Assembly (NCBI GenBank): GCA_930633495.1
Contig: CAKNFJ010000001.1
Location: forward strand, 806,001-870,000
Direction of reading: 5' to 3'
Source of the DNA: Hyphomicrobiales bacterium
GTDB taxonomy: Bacteria; Pseudomonadota; Alphaproteobacteria; Rhizobiales; Beijerinckiaceae
Length of the DNA stretch: 64,000 nucleotides
A program made the translations under genes and the position numbers. Shown piece after piece: positions 14,890 to 24,120 of this stretch. The notes beneath the pieces were generated by a model. It was given only the letters and a program-made list of their open reading frames with translations, made no database searches and was not told the origin of the DNA. How positions within the stretch are numbered: position 1 is the stretch's first letter; every line of letters starts with the position of its first letter.

Positions 14890-17535
14890 ATGCGTAACGA
14901 CGACGCTCCGCTGATCCGCCTTGAGGATTACCGTCCCAGCGACTGGCTGATCGACACCGTCGATCTCGACATCGACCTGCATCCGCAGAAGACGCGCGTG
15001 CGCGCCCTGCTGGCGCTGCGTCCCAATCCGGACGGACAGCCCGGCGCCCCGCTCAGGCTCGACGGCGACGAGTTGACGCTGAAGTCGCTCGCCCTCGACG
15101 GCAAGCCGCTCGACACCAGCGCCTATACGGCGACGCCGCAGGCGCTGACGCTTCCCGCGCCGCCGCCGCATGATTTCACCCTGACGATCGAGACGGAGAT
15201 CGACCCCTCCGCCAACACCAAGCTGATGGGGCTCTATCGCTCGTCCAGGGTCTATTGCACGCAATGCGAAGCGGACGGGTTCCGCCGCATCAGCTATTTC
15301 CTCGACCGGCCGGATGTGATGAGCGTCTACACGGTCAGGCTCGAAGCGGCGAAGGCCGAGGCGCCTGTACTGCTCTCCAACGGCAATCTCGTCGCGGCCG
15401 CGGAGCTCCCCGGTGGCGAACGGCATTTCGCGGTCTGGCACGACCCCCACCCCAAGCCGGCCTATCTCTTCGCGCTGGTCGGTGGCGCGCTCGACCATGT
15501 CCGGCAGGACTACGTCACCGCCGACGGCCACAAGGTCGAACTCGCCGTCTATGTCGAGCCCGGCAAGGCCGACCGCGCCGGCTGGGCGCTGGATTCGCTG
15601 GTGCGCTGCATGCGCTGGGACGAGCAGGTCTTCGGCCGCAACTACGATCTCGACGTGTTCAACGTCGTCGCCGTGTCGGACTTCAACATGGGCGCGATGG
15701 AGAACAAGGGCCTCAACATCTTCAACGACAAATACGTCCTGGCCGATCCGCAGACCGCGACCGATGGCGACTATGCCTCGATCGAGGCGATCATCGCGCA
15801 TGAGTACTTCCATAACTGGACTGGCAACCGCATCACCTGCCGCGACTGGTTCCAGCTCTGCCTGAAGGAAGGGCTCACCGTCTTCCGCGACCAGGAATTC
15901 TCCTCCGACGAACGTTCGCGCCCGGTGAAGCGCATCGCCGATGTCCGCACCCTGCGCTCGACCCAGTTCTCGGAGGATGCCGGCCCTCTCGCCCATCCGG
16001 TGCGGCCACGCGCCTACAAGGAAATCAACAACTTCTACACGCCGACTGTCTACGAGAAGGGCGCGGAGGTCATCCGCATGCTCAAGGTTCTGATCGGCGA
16101 CGACGCCTTCAAACGCGGCATGGATCTCTATTTCGAGCGCTGCGACGGCACGGCCGCGACGATCGAGGAGTTCCTTGCCTGCTTCGCCGAAAGCTCGGGC
16201 AAGGATTTGAGCCATTTCGCGCGCTGGTACGAGCAGGCCGGCACGCCGACCATCACCGCCACGGGCCGCTACGACGCGGCCGCCCGGCGCTATACGCTCG
16301 ACCTCCGGCAGAACACCCCGCCGACGCCCGGTCAGGCCGAGAAGGCGCCCGTCGTGCTGCCGGTCAAGCTCGGCCTCGTCGGCAAGCAGGGCGACCTGCC
16401 GCTGAAGAGCAGCTCGAATGCCTATGCCGGCGACGGGCTCGTCGTGCTCGACGATGCCTCCCTCTCGATCGCCTTCGAGGACGTCACCGAGGCGCCGATC
16501 CCCTCGCTGATGCGCGGCTTCTCGGCGCCCGCACGGCTGGAGCTGGATCTTTCGGATGCCGAGCTGCTGCGGCTGTTCTCGGCCGACAGCGACGCCTTCA
16601 ATCGCTGGCAGGCCCTGCAGAGCGTCGCCACCCGTGCGCTCGTCGCAGCCGGCAAGCCCGGCGCCGACCGCGGCGCGCTGGCCGCGACCGCCACTGAACT
16701 CGGCCGCGAGCTCGATGGCTTCCTTCGGAGCGAGGCGCTTGCCGATCCGGCCTTTGCCGCGCAGGTGCTGCGCCTGCCGGCGCCGGCCGATATCGCGCGC
16801 GAGATCGGCCGCGACGTCGAGCCCGATGCGATCTTCTCCGCGCATCGCAGCCTGTCGACCTCGATCGGCAAGAGCCTGCTCGGCAACCTCGCCGACATGC
16901 GCGCCTCGCTGACGACGACCGGCACCTACCGGCCCGACGCAGCCTCCGCAGGACGTCGCGCCTTGCGCAACGAACTGCTCGGTCTCGCCGCCCTCGCCAG
17001 CCCGGCCGAGGGGGCGAGCCTTTGCGAGGAGCAATTCGCCACGGCCGACAATCTGACCGACCGGCTGGCGGCGCTCGCGGCGATGACCCTGATCCCGGGC
17101 GAGCGGCGCGAGACGCTGATCGCCCGCTTCGCCGAGACCTATGCCCGCGAGCCGCTCGTCCTCGACAAATGGTTGATGGCCCAGGCGCTGATCGCCGAGG
17201 CGGACACGCTGGACCGGGTCAAGCGGCTGATGCAGCACCCCGCCTTCTCGCTCGGGAACCCCAACCGGGTGCGCGCGCTGATCGGCGGCTTCGCGGCCAA
17301 TCTCACCCAGTTCAACCGGGCCGATGGCGAAGGCTACGGCTTCGTCAGCGACATCGTCATCGCGCTCGACAAGACGAACCCGCAGGTCGCCTCGCGCCTG
17401 CTCGGCTCGTTCAAAAGCTGGCGGATGCTGGAGCCCGGCCGCAAGCGGCTGGCGCAGGAGGCCTTGAACACCGTCGCACGGACGCCGAACCTCTCGCGGG
17501 ACGTCGCCGACATCGCCGAAAGAGCGCTGGCCTGA
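14890..17535 (+). CDS. pepN: Aminopeptidase N
   Basis: This is an 881-residue cytoplasmic M1 zinc aminopeptidase that removes N-terminal residues from peptides. The exopeptidase motif GAMEN is at residues 268-272, and the zinc motif HEYFH at 304-308 is followed by NWTGNR and the downstream Glu in LKEGLTVFRDQEF. The length and C-terminal helical superhelix match the bacterial PepN subfamily. The start ATG at 14890 begins MRNDDAPLIRLEDYRPSDW, the expected N-terminus. The gene is followed by a 235-base gap and a histidine kinase in the same direction. Confidence 0.96.
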   Translation: MRNDDAPLIRLEDYRPSDWLIDTVDLDIDLHPQKTRVRALLALRPNPDGQPGAPLRLDGDELTLKSLALDGKPLDTSAYTATPQALTLPAPPPHDFTLTIETEIDPSANTKLMGLYRSSRVYCTQCEADGFRRISYFLDRPDVMSVYTVRLEAAKAEAPVLLSNGNLVAAAELPGGERHFAVWHDPHPKPAYLFALVGGALDHVRQDYVTADGHKVELAVYVEPGKADRAGWALDSLVRCMRWDEQVFGRNYDLDVFNVVAVSDFNMGAMENKGLNIFNDKYVLADPQTATDGDYASIEAIIAHEYFHNWTGNRITCRDWFQLCLKEGLTVFRDQEFSSDERSRPVKRIADVRTLRSTQFSEDAGPLAHPVRPRAYKEINNFYTPTVYEKGAEVIRMLKVLIGDDAFKRGMDLYFERCDGTAATIEEFLACFAESSGKDLSHFARWYEQAGTPTITATGRYDAAARRYTLDLRQNTPPTPGQAEKAPVVLPVKLGLVGKQGDLPLKSSSNAYAGDGLVVLDDASLSIAFEDVTEAPIPSLMRGFSAPARLELDLSDAELLRLFSADSDAFNRWQALQSVATRALVAAGKPGADRGALAATATELGRELDGFLRSEALADPAFAAQVLRLPAPADIAREIGRDVEPDAIFSAHRSLSTSIGKSLLGNLADMRASLTTTGTYRPDAASAGRRALRNELLGLAALASPAEGASLCEEQFATADNLTDRLAALAAMTLIPGERRETLIARFAETYAREPLVLDKWLMAQALIAEADTLDRVKRLMQHPAFSLGNPNRVRALIGGFAANLTQFNRADGEGYGFVSDIVIALDKTNPQVASRLLGSFKSWRMLEPGRKRLAQEALNTVARTPNLSRDVADIAERALA

Positions 17536-17585
17536 GGCGCTTCCCGCGCCTCTTCACGAAGGTTAACGCCGACCTGTCCAAAACG

Positions 17586-17600
17586 TTAACGTTTCATTAC
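17586..17600. promoter_or_regulatory. CtrA-like box upstream of the PAS histidine kinase
   Basis: TTAA-N7-TTAC at 17586-17600 matches the alphaproteobacterial CtrA consensus TTAA-N7-TTAA at seven of eight positions. It overlaps a perfect AACGTTAACGTT palindrome. It lies about 170 bases upstream of a PleC-like kinase gene. A single near-match in 235 bases could be chance. Confidence 0.35.
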
Positions 17601-17770
17601 CCGCGCAGGATTCATTCGATAAACGCCACAACCTGAGGGCGAATTTTATAGTATTAACTCAACTCAGGGCTAGACAAACCGGAGTCCCCGGATTCAACTG
17701 ACAGTGATTCGCGGGGATGCGGCACGTCTCCCGATCTTACTGACGGTAAAGTTCCGAAGGGGGACCGGGC

Positions 17771-20068
17771 ATGTCGCGTGCCAACGCGGACTGCGCACCT
17801 GTGCGCGCCGACACGATTCTGGGTGTAGCAAGGTCGCTGACCCACCCGCTGTATCAGCGCTTCGCGAACGTCGAGCCCGCCTTCCGCACGGCCATCCCCG
17901 TGCTCGTCGGAATCTTCCTCGTGATCCTCGGCGCGGGCGCCTTCATCCAGACCTCGGCGATGCGCGACGACGCCCTCGCCGACGCGACCGGCGACATGGA
18001 TCTCGTCTCCGCCCTGGTCGCCCGCGAACTTGACAACGCGACGCTCGCCGGCAGGGAGCCCGCCACCATCCTGGCCGCGCTGACCGCCCGCCACCTTGCC
18101 GCCCATGGCCGCATCGTCCATGTCAGCGGCGCCGATGGCCGGGTCATCGCCAGCGAGCCGGTCATCGGCCAGACGCAGCGCACCCTCACCGACTTCCTCG
18201 GCCCGACCCAGCCGCTCACCGTCTTCGGCGACCGCGCCGGCGTGATGCGCATCACCCTGCCGAACGGCAGCGACGTCCTCGCCAGCGTCCGCAACCTCGC
18301 CGCCCCCCTCGGCCAGGTCGCGGTGCTGCAACCGGTCTCGCGGGCCCTGTCCGTCTGGCAATTGCGCCGCTCCGGCCTTGCCATTCTGTTCGGCGCAGCC
18401 GGGCTCGTCCTCGGCGTCATCACGCTGGCTTTCCTGCTCCAGTCGAAACGCGCCAGCGCGGCCGACGAGGATTGCGACTGCGTTCGCGAGCGCATCGACA
18501 CCGCGCTGAACCGCGGCCATTGCGGGCTGTGGGACTGGGACCTCGCGCGCGGCCGGATCTACTGGTCGGATTCGATGTATGCGCTGCTCGGCTATGACCG
18601 CACCGGCGAATACATGTCCTTCGGCGAGGTCTCGAGCTTCATCCATCATGAGGATGTCGACCTCTATGGGCTGGCCGATGCGGTGAGCCGCGGCGAGGCG
18701 AGCCATCTCGACCAGGAATTCCGGGTCCGGGCCGCATCCGGCGAATGGATCTGGCTCAAGGCCCGCGCCGAACTGGTCATCGACCGCCGCACCCGCTCGC
18801 GCCATCTCGTCGGCATCGTCGTGGACATCTCCGAGCAACGCCGCATGGCCGAGCGCACCGCCACCGCCGACGCCCGCCTGCGCGACGCGGTCGAGGCGAT
18901 CTCGGAAGCCTTCGTGCTCTGGGATGCCGACAACCGGCTGATCCTCTGCAACGCCAAATACCAGCAGCTCCACCAGCTCCCGGCCGACGCCCTGCAATCC
19001 GGCATGAGCTACGACGAGATCATGGCGCGCTCGGCCCAGCCGCAGATCGATCAGGAGCCGATGCGCGTCCAGCGCGGCGCCGCCGGCGCCACCTCCTACG
19101 AAGCGCGCCTTTCGGACGGGCGCTGGCTGCAGATCAACGGCCGCCGCACCAAGGACGGGGGCTCGGTCTCGGTCGGCACCGACATCACCAAGCTCAAGCA
19201 GCAGGAAGAGCGGCTGACCCAGTCCGAACATCAGCTCCTGATGCACGTCACCGACCTCAAGGCCTCGCGCCAGAAGCTCGAAGCCCAGGCCCAGCAGCTC
19301 GCCGACCTCGCCGAGCGCTATCTCGAACAGAAGGCCGCGGCCGAGAGCGCCAACCGCGCCAAGTCGGAATTCCTCGCCAATATGAGCCATGAGCTGCGCA
19401 CGCCGCTCAACGCGATCATCGGCTTCTCCGAGATCATGGAGAACAACATGTTCGGCCCGCTCGGCGAGAAATACACCGACTATGTCCGCGACATCCGCTC
19501 CAGCGGCGGCTACCTGCTCGGCATCATCGACGACATCCTCGACATGTCGCGCCTGGAATCCGGCAAGATCCGGCTCGAGAAGAGCGAGATCGCCATCGGC
19601 CCGGTGCTGGACCAGGCCCTGCTCAAGGTGCAGCCGGAAATCGAGCGCAAGCAGCTCGTCCTCAACCTCGAAGGTCCGTTCGACACCCGCCTCGAAGCCG
19701 ATCCGCGCGCGCTCTACCAGATCCTCGGCAATCTGCTCGACAACGCCGCCAAGTTCACGCCGGAGGGCGGGCGGATCGCGGTGCGCACGCGCCACGTTCC
19801 CGGTGCGCTCAACCTCTTCATCGAGGATACCGGCATCGGCATCCCGAAGGAGAAGCTCGACCGCGTCGGCCGCCCGTTCGAGCAGGTCGAAGGCGATCTG
19901 GTGCGCAGTTACAAGGGCTCGGGCCTCGGCCTCGCCATCGCCCGCTCGCTGGCCGAACTGCATGGCGGTTCGCTCAGGCTGCGCTCCGCCATGGGCGCCG
20001 GAACCATCGTCATGGTCCACCTGCCGCTCGACGGCGGCGCCGACCGGGTCACCGCGCAGGCGGCGTAA
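17771..20068 (+). CDS. PAS-domain sensor histidine kinase, PleC/PdhS-like
   Basis: This is a 765-residue membrane sensor kinase. Hydrophobic segments near residues 38-58 and 200-225 flank a periplasmic sensor region. Two PAS regions follow (about 255-360, with the LWDWDLARGRIYWSDSMYALLGYD start, and 375-480), then a short coiled coil. The kinase core has its phospho-accepting His at residue 540 in SHELRTPLN and ATPase boxes NAAKFT, DTGIGI and GSGLGLAI. The segment GFSEIMENNMFGPLG after the H-box is very close to PleC/DivJ-type cell-cycle kinases. AAGGGGGA lies upstream of the ATG. No partner regulator adjoins it. Confidence 0.87.
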   Translation: MSRANADCAPVRADTILGVARSLTHPLYQRFANVEPAFRTAIPVLVGIFLVILGAGAFIQTSAMRDDALADATGDMDLVSALVARELDNATLAGREPATILAALTARHLAAHGRIVHVSGADGRVIASEPVIGQTQRTLTDFLGPTQPLTVFGDRAGVMRITLPNGSDVLASVRNLAAPLGQVAVLQPVSRALSVWQLRRSGLAILFGAAGLVLGVITLAFLLQSKRASAADEDCDCVRERIDTALNRGHCGLWDWDLARGRIYWSDSMYALLGYDRTGEYMSFGEVSSFIHHEDVDLYGLADAVSRGEASHLDQEFRVRAASGEWIWLKARAELVIDRRTRSRHLVGIVVDISEQRRMAERTATADARLRDAVEAISEAFVLWDADNRLILCNAKYQQLHQLPADALQSGMSYDEIMARSAQPQIDQEPMRVQRGAAGATSYEARLSDGRWLQINGRRTKDGGSVSVGTDITKLKQQEERLTQSEHQLLMHVTDLKASRQKLEAQAQQLADLAERYLEQKAAAESANRAKSEFLANMSHELRTPLNAIIGFSEIMENNMFGPLGEKYTDYVRDIRSSGGYLLGIIDDILDMSRLESGKIRLEKSEIAIGPVLDQALLKVQPEIERKQLVLNLEGPFDTRLEADPRALYQILGNLLDNAAKFTPEGGRIAVRTRHVPGALNLFIEDTGIGIPKEKLDRVGRPFEQVEGDLVRSYKGSGLGLAIARSLAELHGGSLRLRSAMGAGTIVMVHLPLDGGADRVTAQAA

Positions 20069-20098
20069 GGCTCAGGCAGGTCCAGCCTCAGCCGCCTC

Positions 20099-20188
20099 GT
20101 CATGTTCGGGCTTGACCCGAGCATCTCCTCCCGGAAAAGGCCCCGTGCCTTCTCCTCATGAGCTTCTCGGCTCGAGCCCGAGAACGAC
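20099..20188. repeat. REP-like double-hairpin repeat
   Basis: GTCATGTTCGGGCTTGACCCGAGCATCTC forms one hairpin in two halves (GCTCGGG-type arms) and GCTTCTCGGCTCGAGCCCGAGAACGAC forms the second, about 40 bases on. It lies between the convergent PAS kinase and leuA genes. It has the two-hairpin organisation of the other family members. Confidence 0.78.
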
Positions 20189-20201
20189 AGCAGGGCGGCT
20201 C

Positions 20202-21779
20202 TTACTCCGCAGCCTGCGCGTGCAGGCGCCCGCCCCGCGCGATCAGCTTGTTCAGCGCGGCGAGATAGGCCTTCGCCGAGGCGACCAGCGTATCCGGATC
20301 GGCGCCGCGCCCGCTGACGGACGAGCCGTCGCGCGAGAGCCTGACCGTCACCTCGGCCTGCGCGTCGGTGCCCTCGGTCACGGCATGGACGTCGTAGAGT
20401 TCCAGCCCCGCCTCATGCGGCACGATCGCCTTGATCGCATTGAACACCGCATCGATCGGCCCGTTGCCCTCGGCCTCCTCGGTGACGAGGCGGCCGTCGA
20501 CATTCAGCTTCATCGTTGCCCGCTGCGGGCCGCGCGTGCCGGCGATCACCGTCAGCGATTCCAGCTTGATGCGGTCATGGGCGGTCGCGATGTTCTCGTC
20601 GACCAGCGCCTCGATATCCTCGTCATAGACATGCTTCTTGCGGTCGGCCAGAGCCTTGAAGCGGGTGAAGGCGTCTTCCAGCTGGTTGTCGCCCAGGTCG
20701 TAGCCCATCTCCTTCAGCTTGGAGCGGAAGGCGGCGCGGCCGGAATGCTTGCCCATCACCAGCGAAGTCTTGGTCACGCCGACCGATTCCGGCGTCATGA
20801 TCTCGTAGGTGGTGTTGTTCTTCAGCATGCCGTCCTGATGGATGCCGCTTTCATGGGCGAAGGCGTTCCGCCCGACGATCGCCTTGTTGTACTGCACCGG
20901 GAAGGAGCAGGCGGTCGACACCGCCTTCGAGACGCGCATCAGGTGGGAGGCATCGATGCCGGTCTCGTAGGGCAGCACGTCGCCACGCACCTTCAGCGCC
21001 ATGACGATCTCCTCCAGCGAGGCATTGCCGGCGCGTTCGCCGATGCCGTTGATCGTGCATTCGACCTGCCGCGCACCGCCCTCGATGCCGGCCAGCGAAT
21101 TGGCGACGGCCAGGCCCAGATCGTTGTGACAATGCACCGAGAAGATCGCCTTGTCGGCGTTCGGCACGCGCTCGCGGATCGACCTAAACATGAAGCGATG
21201 CTCGTCCGGCGTCGTGTAGCCGACGGTATCGGGCAGGTTGATCGTCGTCGCGCCGGCCTTGATCGCCGCCTCCACCGCCCGGCAGAGATAGTCGATCGGC
21301 GTGCGGGTGGCGTCCATCGCCGACCACTCGACATCCTCGACCAGATTGCGCGCTTGCGTCACGGTCGCGGTGATGATCTCCAGCACGTCCTCCTGGCTCT
21401 TGCGCATCTGGTGCTCCAGATGGATCGGCGAGGTCGAGACGAAGGTGTGGATGCGCGGCTTCACGGCATGGCGGACGGCCTCGCCGGCCCGCGCGATGTC
21501 GATGCTGACGGCGCGGGCGAGGCCGGCGATCGTTGCGCGTCTGGTACGGCGCGCGATCTCCGAGACCGCCTCGAAATCGCCGTCCGAGGCGATCGGGAAG
21601 CCAGCCTCGATGATGTCGACGCCCATTTCGTCGAGCGCTTCGGCGATCTCCAGCTTCTCCTCGAAGGTCATGGTGGCGCCGGGGCATTGCTCGCCATCGC
21701 GCAGGGTGGTGTCGAAGATCAGGATGCGGTCTTTGCCCGCAGAATTCTGGGCTACGCCGTTCTGGGTCGGATTGGTCAT
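20202..21779 (-). CDS. leuA: 2-isopropylmalate synthase
   Basis: This is a 525-residue enzyme that condenses acetyl-CoA with 2-oxoisovalerate in the first committed step of leucine synthesis. It has the [15 protein letters not shown] catalytic/metal motif near residue 24, the metal-binding HCHNDLG near residue 215 and a C-terminal LeuA dimer (allosteric) domain from about residue 390 that normally senses leucine. Length and motifs fit the type I LeuA family. It is preceded on the same strand by a leucine-rich leader peptide and hairpin (21855-22006), suggesting attenuation in addition to feedback inhibition. Confidence 0.96.
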   Translation of the reverse strand: MTNPTQNGVAQNSAGKDRILIFDTTLRDGEQCPGATMTFEEKLEIAEALDEMGVDIIEAGFPIASDGDFEAVSEIARRTRRATIAGLARAVSIDIARAGEAVRHAVKPRIHTFVSTSPIHLEHQMRKSQEDVLEIITATVTQARNLVEDVEWSAMDATRTPIDYLCRAVEAAIKAGATTINLPDTVGYTTPDEHRFMFRSIRERVPNADKAIFSVHCHNDLGLAVANSLAGIEGGARQVECTINGIGERAGNASLEEIVMALKVRGDVLPYETGIDASHLMRVSKAVSTACSFPVQYNKAIVGRNAFAHESGIHQDGMLKNNTTYEIMTPESVGVTKTSLVMGKHSGRAAFRSKLKEMGYDLGDNQLEDAFTRFKALADRKKHVYDEDIEALVDENIATAHDRIKLESLTVIAGTRGPQRATMKLNVDGRLVTEEAEGNGPIDAVFNAIKAIVPHEAGLELYDVHAVTEGTDAQAEVTVRLSRDGSSVSGRGADPDTLVASAKAYLAALNKLIARGGRLHAQAAE

Positions 21780-21854
21780 GGTCTGCTTCCGGTGTCGGTG
21801 CGCCGCGGAATCGGAAAAGCGGGCGCGGTTTTGCTGTCGGCGGTTCTCGTCACT

Positions 21855-21896
21855 CCCCTGAGCGCCCAGGCAGCATGCCCGGCCGGCCCTCAGGGG
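21855..21896 (-). promoter_or_regulatory. leuA leader hairpin (putative attenuator)
   Basis: On the minus strand CCCCTGAG (21896-21889) pairs with CTCAGGGG (21862-21855). The leader-peptide stop codon TGA lies inside the 5' arm, so a ribosome that reaches the stop would block the hairpin and one stalled at the leucine codons would not. No T-run follows, so the mechanism may be Rho-dependent or translational rather than a classical intrinsic terminator. Confidence 0.55.
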
Positions 21897-22006
21897 CAGC
21901 TAAGGAGAAGAAGGCCAGAAAGCGAGAGCGGAGCGCGGGCGCACATGCCGACGATCTGCGCGGCGGCGCAGTCCTTCGTCAGGTCATGGCGGGCGGTCGA
22001 AACCAC
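21890..22006 (-). CDS. leuL: Leucine-rich leader peptide of leuA
   Basis: This short frame is too small for ordinary gene calling. From GTG at 22006, with GAGGAG five bases upstream, it encodes 38 codons ending ...RAPLSLSGLLLLSCP; an internal ATG at 21946 would give an 18-residue version. The last 14 codons contain six leucines, including four in a row. The stop codon falls in the first arm of a hairpin, 110 bases before leuA. Leucine-rich leaders controlling leu genes by ribosome stalling are established in bacteria; this assignment rests on sequence architecture only. Confidence 0.7.
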   Translation of the reverse strand: MVSTARHDLTKDCAAAQIVGMCARAPLSLSGLLLLSCP

Positions 22007-22214
22007 AGGCGCTCCTCAAATCGACGGGGCAGGATGTAACCGAAAGCACGGGCGAAGCGCAAGCATATGTCTCGTGCGAGCGCGTCATCATCGCCGGCAG
22101 CTTTGCTGAACTATGATGCGCCAGCGCGATTCGGCCGGGAATCGCGCCGCGCTGGAGCCGGCCTCGATCATCGCGCGTCCGATCGGACGCGGTCACGATG
22201 ATCAATCCGATGCT

Positions 22215-22880
22215 ATGGATCGCCGGAGCGCCACGCCGATGATGCGTTACGATCGCCCCGCCATGGGGCTCGCCTTCTGCCTCTCCGGCCTCGCCGGCTT
22301 CGTCGACGCGCTCGGCTTCCTCAGCCTCGGCGGCTTCTTCGTCTCCTTCATGACCGGCAACACGACGCGGCTCGGCATCGAGCTGGCCGGGCGGCATGCG
22401 GGCGGGATCGCGCTGGCCGCCTTGATCGTCGTCCTCTTCATCCTCGGCGTCGTCAGCGGTTCGCTCGCCGGCCATGTCGGCAGGCGCCAGCGCAAGGCGG
22501 CGGTGCTTGCCTTCGTCACGCTGGTGCTGATCGTCGCAGCCGGGCTCGACACGCTCGGACTGGGCACGGCCGCTGCCGGCATGCTTGCCCTGGCGATGGG
22601 AGCCGAGAATGCGGTCTTCCAGCGCGACGGCGAGGTCACCATCGGCCTGACCTACATGACCGGAACGCTGGTGAAGATGGGGCAGCGCCTTGCCGGCGCC
22701 CTGCTCGGCGGACCGAAACTCGCCTTTCTGCGCCATCTCGCGCTCTGGCTCGGCCTGCTCAGCGGAGCCGTCATCGGCGCTGTCGCACATAGCCGGATAG
22801 GCCTCGACGCGATCTGGCTGGCGGCCGGGGCGGCAGGCTTCTTTGCGATTATCGCCTTCTTCATGCCGGACCCGAGCTAG
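22215..22880 (+). CDS. YoaK/DUF1275 family membrane protein
   Basis: This is a protein of about 221 residues with six hydrophobic helices. The segment GFVDALGFLSLGGFFVSFMTGNTTRLG is the hallmark of DUF1275 (YoaK), and VTIGLTYMTGTLVKMGQ is its second conserved block. The function is unknown. The start is uncertain: ATG 22215 or 22239 are both close to the conserved domain, and the longer frame to 22113 has no ribosome-binding site. It is divergent from the leuA leader. Confidence 0.82.
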   Translation: MDRRSATPMMRYDRPAMGLAFCLSGLAGFVDALGFLSLGGFFVSFMTGNTTRLGIELAGRHAGGIALAALIVVLFILGVVSGSLAGHVGRRQRKAAVLAFVTLVLIVAAGLDTLGLGTAAAGMLALAMGAENAVFQRDGEVTIGLTYMTGTLVKMGQRLAGALLGGPKLAFLRHLALWLGLLSGAVIGAVAHSRIGLDAIWLAAGAAGFFAIIAFFMPDPS

Positions 22881-23025
22881 CGATCGCCGCGTCGCGTTCC
22901 TGGTTCTTTCCCTGACATGAGAGGAATGATAAACATTCCCTTACGTCAACTTCTCGCAATGACGACCAACTGCTCGAACGGGTCGGTGCAGCGGAAGCGG
23001 CTGCACGAGAGGTCAGGGGGCAATC

Positions 23026-23532
23026 ATGCAGCAGGCGATTTTCGGCGCGCTCGTCGTCATCGGCCTTTCGGTCCCCGCGGCGCTCACGGCGCAAACCGCA
23101 CCGTCGCAAGAGAAGCTGCGCCGCGGCGAGTATCTCGCGACCATCATGGATTGCGCCGGCTGTCATACCCCAGGCATCTTTCTCGGCAAGCCTGACATGG
23201 AGCGGCGGCTCGCAGGGTCGGATGTCGGCTTCCAGATTCCCGGCCTCGGCACCTTCTTCCCGCCCAATCTCACGCCGGACCGGGAGACCGGACTAGGCTC
23301 TTGGTCGGAGGCCGACATCGTCAAGGCAGTCCGCCGGGGCACCCGGCCCGACGGCCGCGTCCTCGCACCCGCCATGCCCTACATGAGCTACGGCAAGCTG
23401 ACCGATGCCGATGCATCGGCGCTGGCCGCCTATCTCAAGAGCCTCAAGCCGATCGCCAACCGCGTCCCGGCCATCGTCGGCCCCAATGAGAAGGCGACCG
23501 CGCCTTATCTGTCCGTCGTCATGCCGCAATAG
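23026..23532 (+). CDS. Exported c-type cytochrome
   Basis: This is a 168-residue monohaem cytochrome c. The signal peptide covers residues 1-23 (cleavage near LTAQT), the haem motif CAGCH lies near residue 43 and the likely Met axial ligand is in PAMPYMSYGKLTD, near residue 113. The PAMPYMSY segment resembles the cytochrome subunits of alcohol and aldehyde dehydrogenases and diheme cytochromes. GGGGG precedes the ATG. No dehydrogenase gene adjoins it. Its haem would be attached by the Ccm machinery encoded at 30868-34945. Confidence 0.86.
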   Translation: MQQAIFGALVVIGLSVPAALTAQTAPSQEKLRRGEYLATIMDCAGCHTPGIFLGKPDMERRLAGSDVGFQIPGLGTFFPPNLTPDRETGLGSWSEADIVKAVRRGTRPDGRVLAPAMPYMSYGKLTDADASALAAYLKSLKPIANRVPAIVGPNEKATAPYLSVVMPQ

Positions 23533-23614
23533 CAGCGGCAGGAGCGACGGCGCGATTTCGCGGGCAGCGAGAATCAGACATCGTCGCATCGTCCTGCATT
23601 CGCGGAGCTTTCCG

Positions 23615-23953
23615 ATGCGTCACCTGCCCATCCTCGTACTCTCCGCCTTCCTGCTTTCGGCCTGCCAGACTCAGACGGCCAGCACGCCCCCGGCCCCGCC
23701 GCCGGAACAGGCCGCGCCGGGCGTGACGCCGAGCACCTTCCGCATGCCGACCGGCAGCGGCTGTTCGGGAGAGGTCGAGCGCTTCCAGGCGGTGATCGAC
23801 AACGACCTCGCCACCGGCCACACCACCAAGGGCGTGCACGACCGGGTCAGCGGCGAGATCTCGCGCGCCCGTTCGACCTGCGCGGCCGGCAACGACTCCG
23901 GCGCGATCGGCCAGATCCGTGCGACCAAGGCGCGGTTCGGCTATCCGGGCTAA
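23615..23953 (+). CDS. Small lipoprotein of unknown function
   Basis: This is a 112-residue protein with a lipobox signal (LSAFLLSAC, lipidated Cys near residue 17). A Pro/Ala-rich linker (residues 20-38) follows, then a compact domain with two further Cys (SGCSGEVERF and STCAAG) that could form a disulfide. GGAG lies upstream of the ATG. The segment VIDNDLATGHTTKGVHDRV is distinctive, but I do not assign a family. It follows the cytochrome gene by 82 bases in the same direction and may share its transcript. Confidence 0.7.
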   Translation: MRHLPILVLSAFLLSACQTQTASTPPAPPPEQAAPGVTPSTFRMPTGSGCSGEVERFQAVIDNDLATGHTTKGVHDRVSGEISRARSTCAAGNDSGAIGQIRATKARFGYPG

Positions 23954-23963
23954 GCGGTAGCCA

Positions 23964-24050
23964 TCATGCCCGGGACTTGTCCCGGGCATCTCGAAAACCA
24001 GTCTCTTCTCGTCACGAGGTTCTCGGGCCTGCGCCTCGCTTCGCCCGCAA
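23964..24050. repeat. Degenerate REP-like repeat
   Basis: TCATGCCCGGGACTTGTCCCGGGCATCTC is one hairpin. The second unit (GGTTCTCGGGCCTGCGCCTCGCTTCGCCCG) has lost its clean right arm. The spacer text CTCTTCTCGTC is shared with the copy at 51552. Confidence 0.7.
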
Positions 24051-24059
24051 GGTCGACAT

Positions 24060-24120
24060 CTGGAGCAGTTCCCTGTTTCATCGCATTTCCGCGATTCGGA
24101 GAAACGCGGAAATGCTCTAG
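24060..24120. repeat. GAGCATTT-type palindromic element overlapping the glnE stop
   Basis: Read on the minus strand, the element starts CTAGAGCATTTCCGCG and contains a hairpin with GCATTTCCGCG / CGCGGAAATGC arms. The TAG stop codon of glnE (24119-24117) is its first part. A related element at 48079-48202 overlaps the capsid stop. Elements with this sequence are widespread in Rhizobiales genomes as far as I recall. Confidence 0.7.

Noticed and set aside
14818..17238. 806-residue open frame on the minus strand opposite pepN
   Set aside because: It is antisense to a clear pepN with full motifs. The translation is rich in Arg/Ala/Gly/Asp without family features, typical of a shadow frame in GC-rich DNA.
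17654..20020. 788-residue minus-strand frame opposite the PAS histidine kinase
   Set aside because: Shadow of the kinase gene; no recognisable domain and a start in the middle of nowhere.
19389..22109. 906-residue plus-strand frame crossing the kinase end and leuA
   Set aside because: It runs antisense through leuA and out of frame through the kinase, with a Ser/Arg-rich translation.
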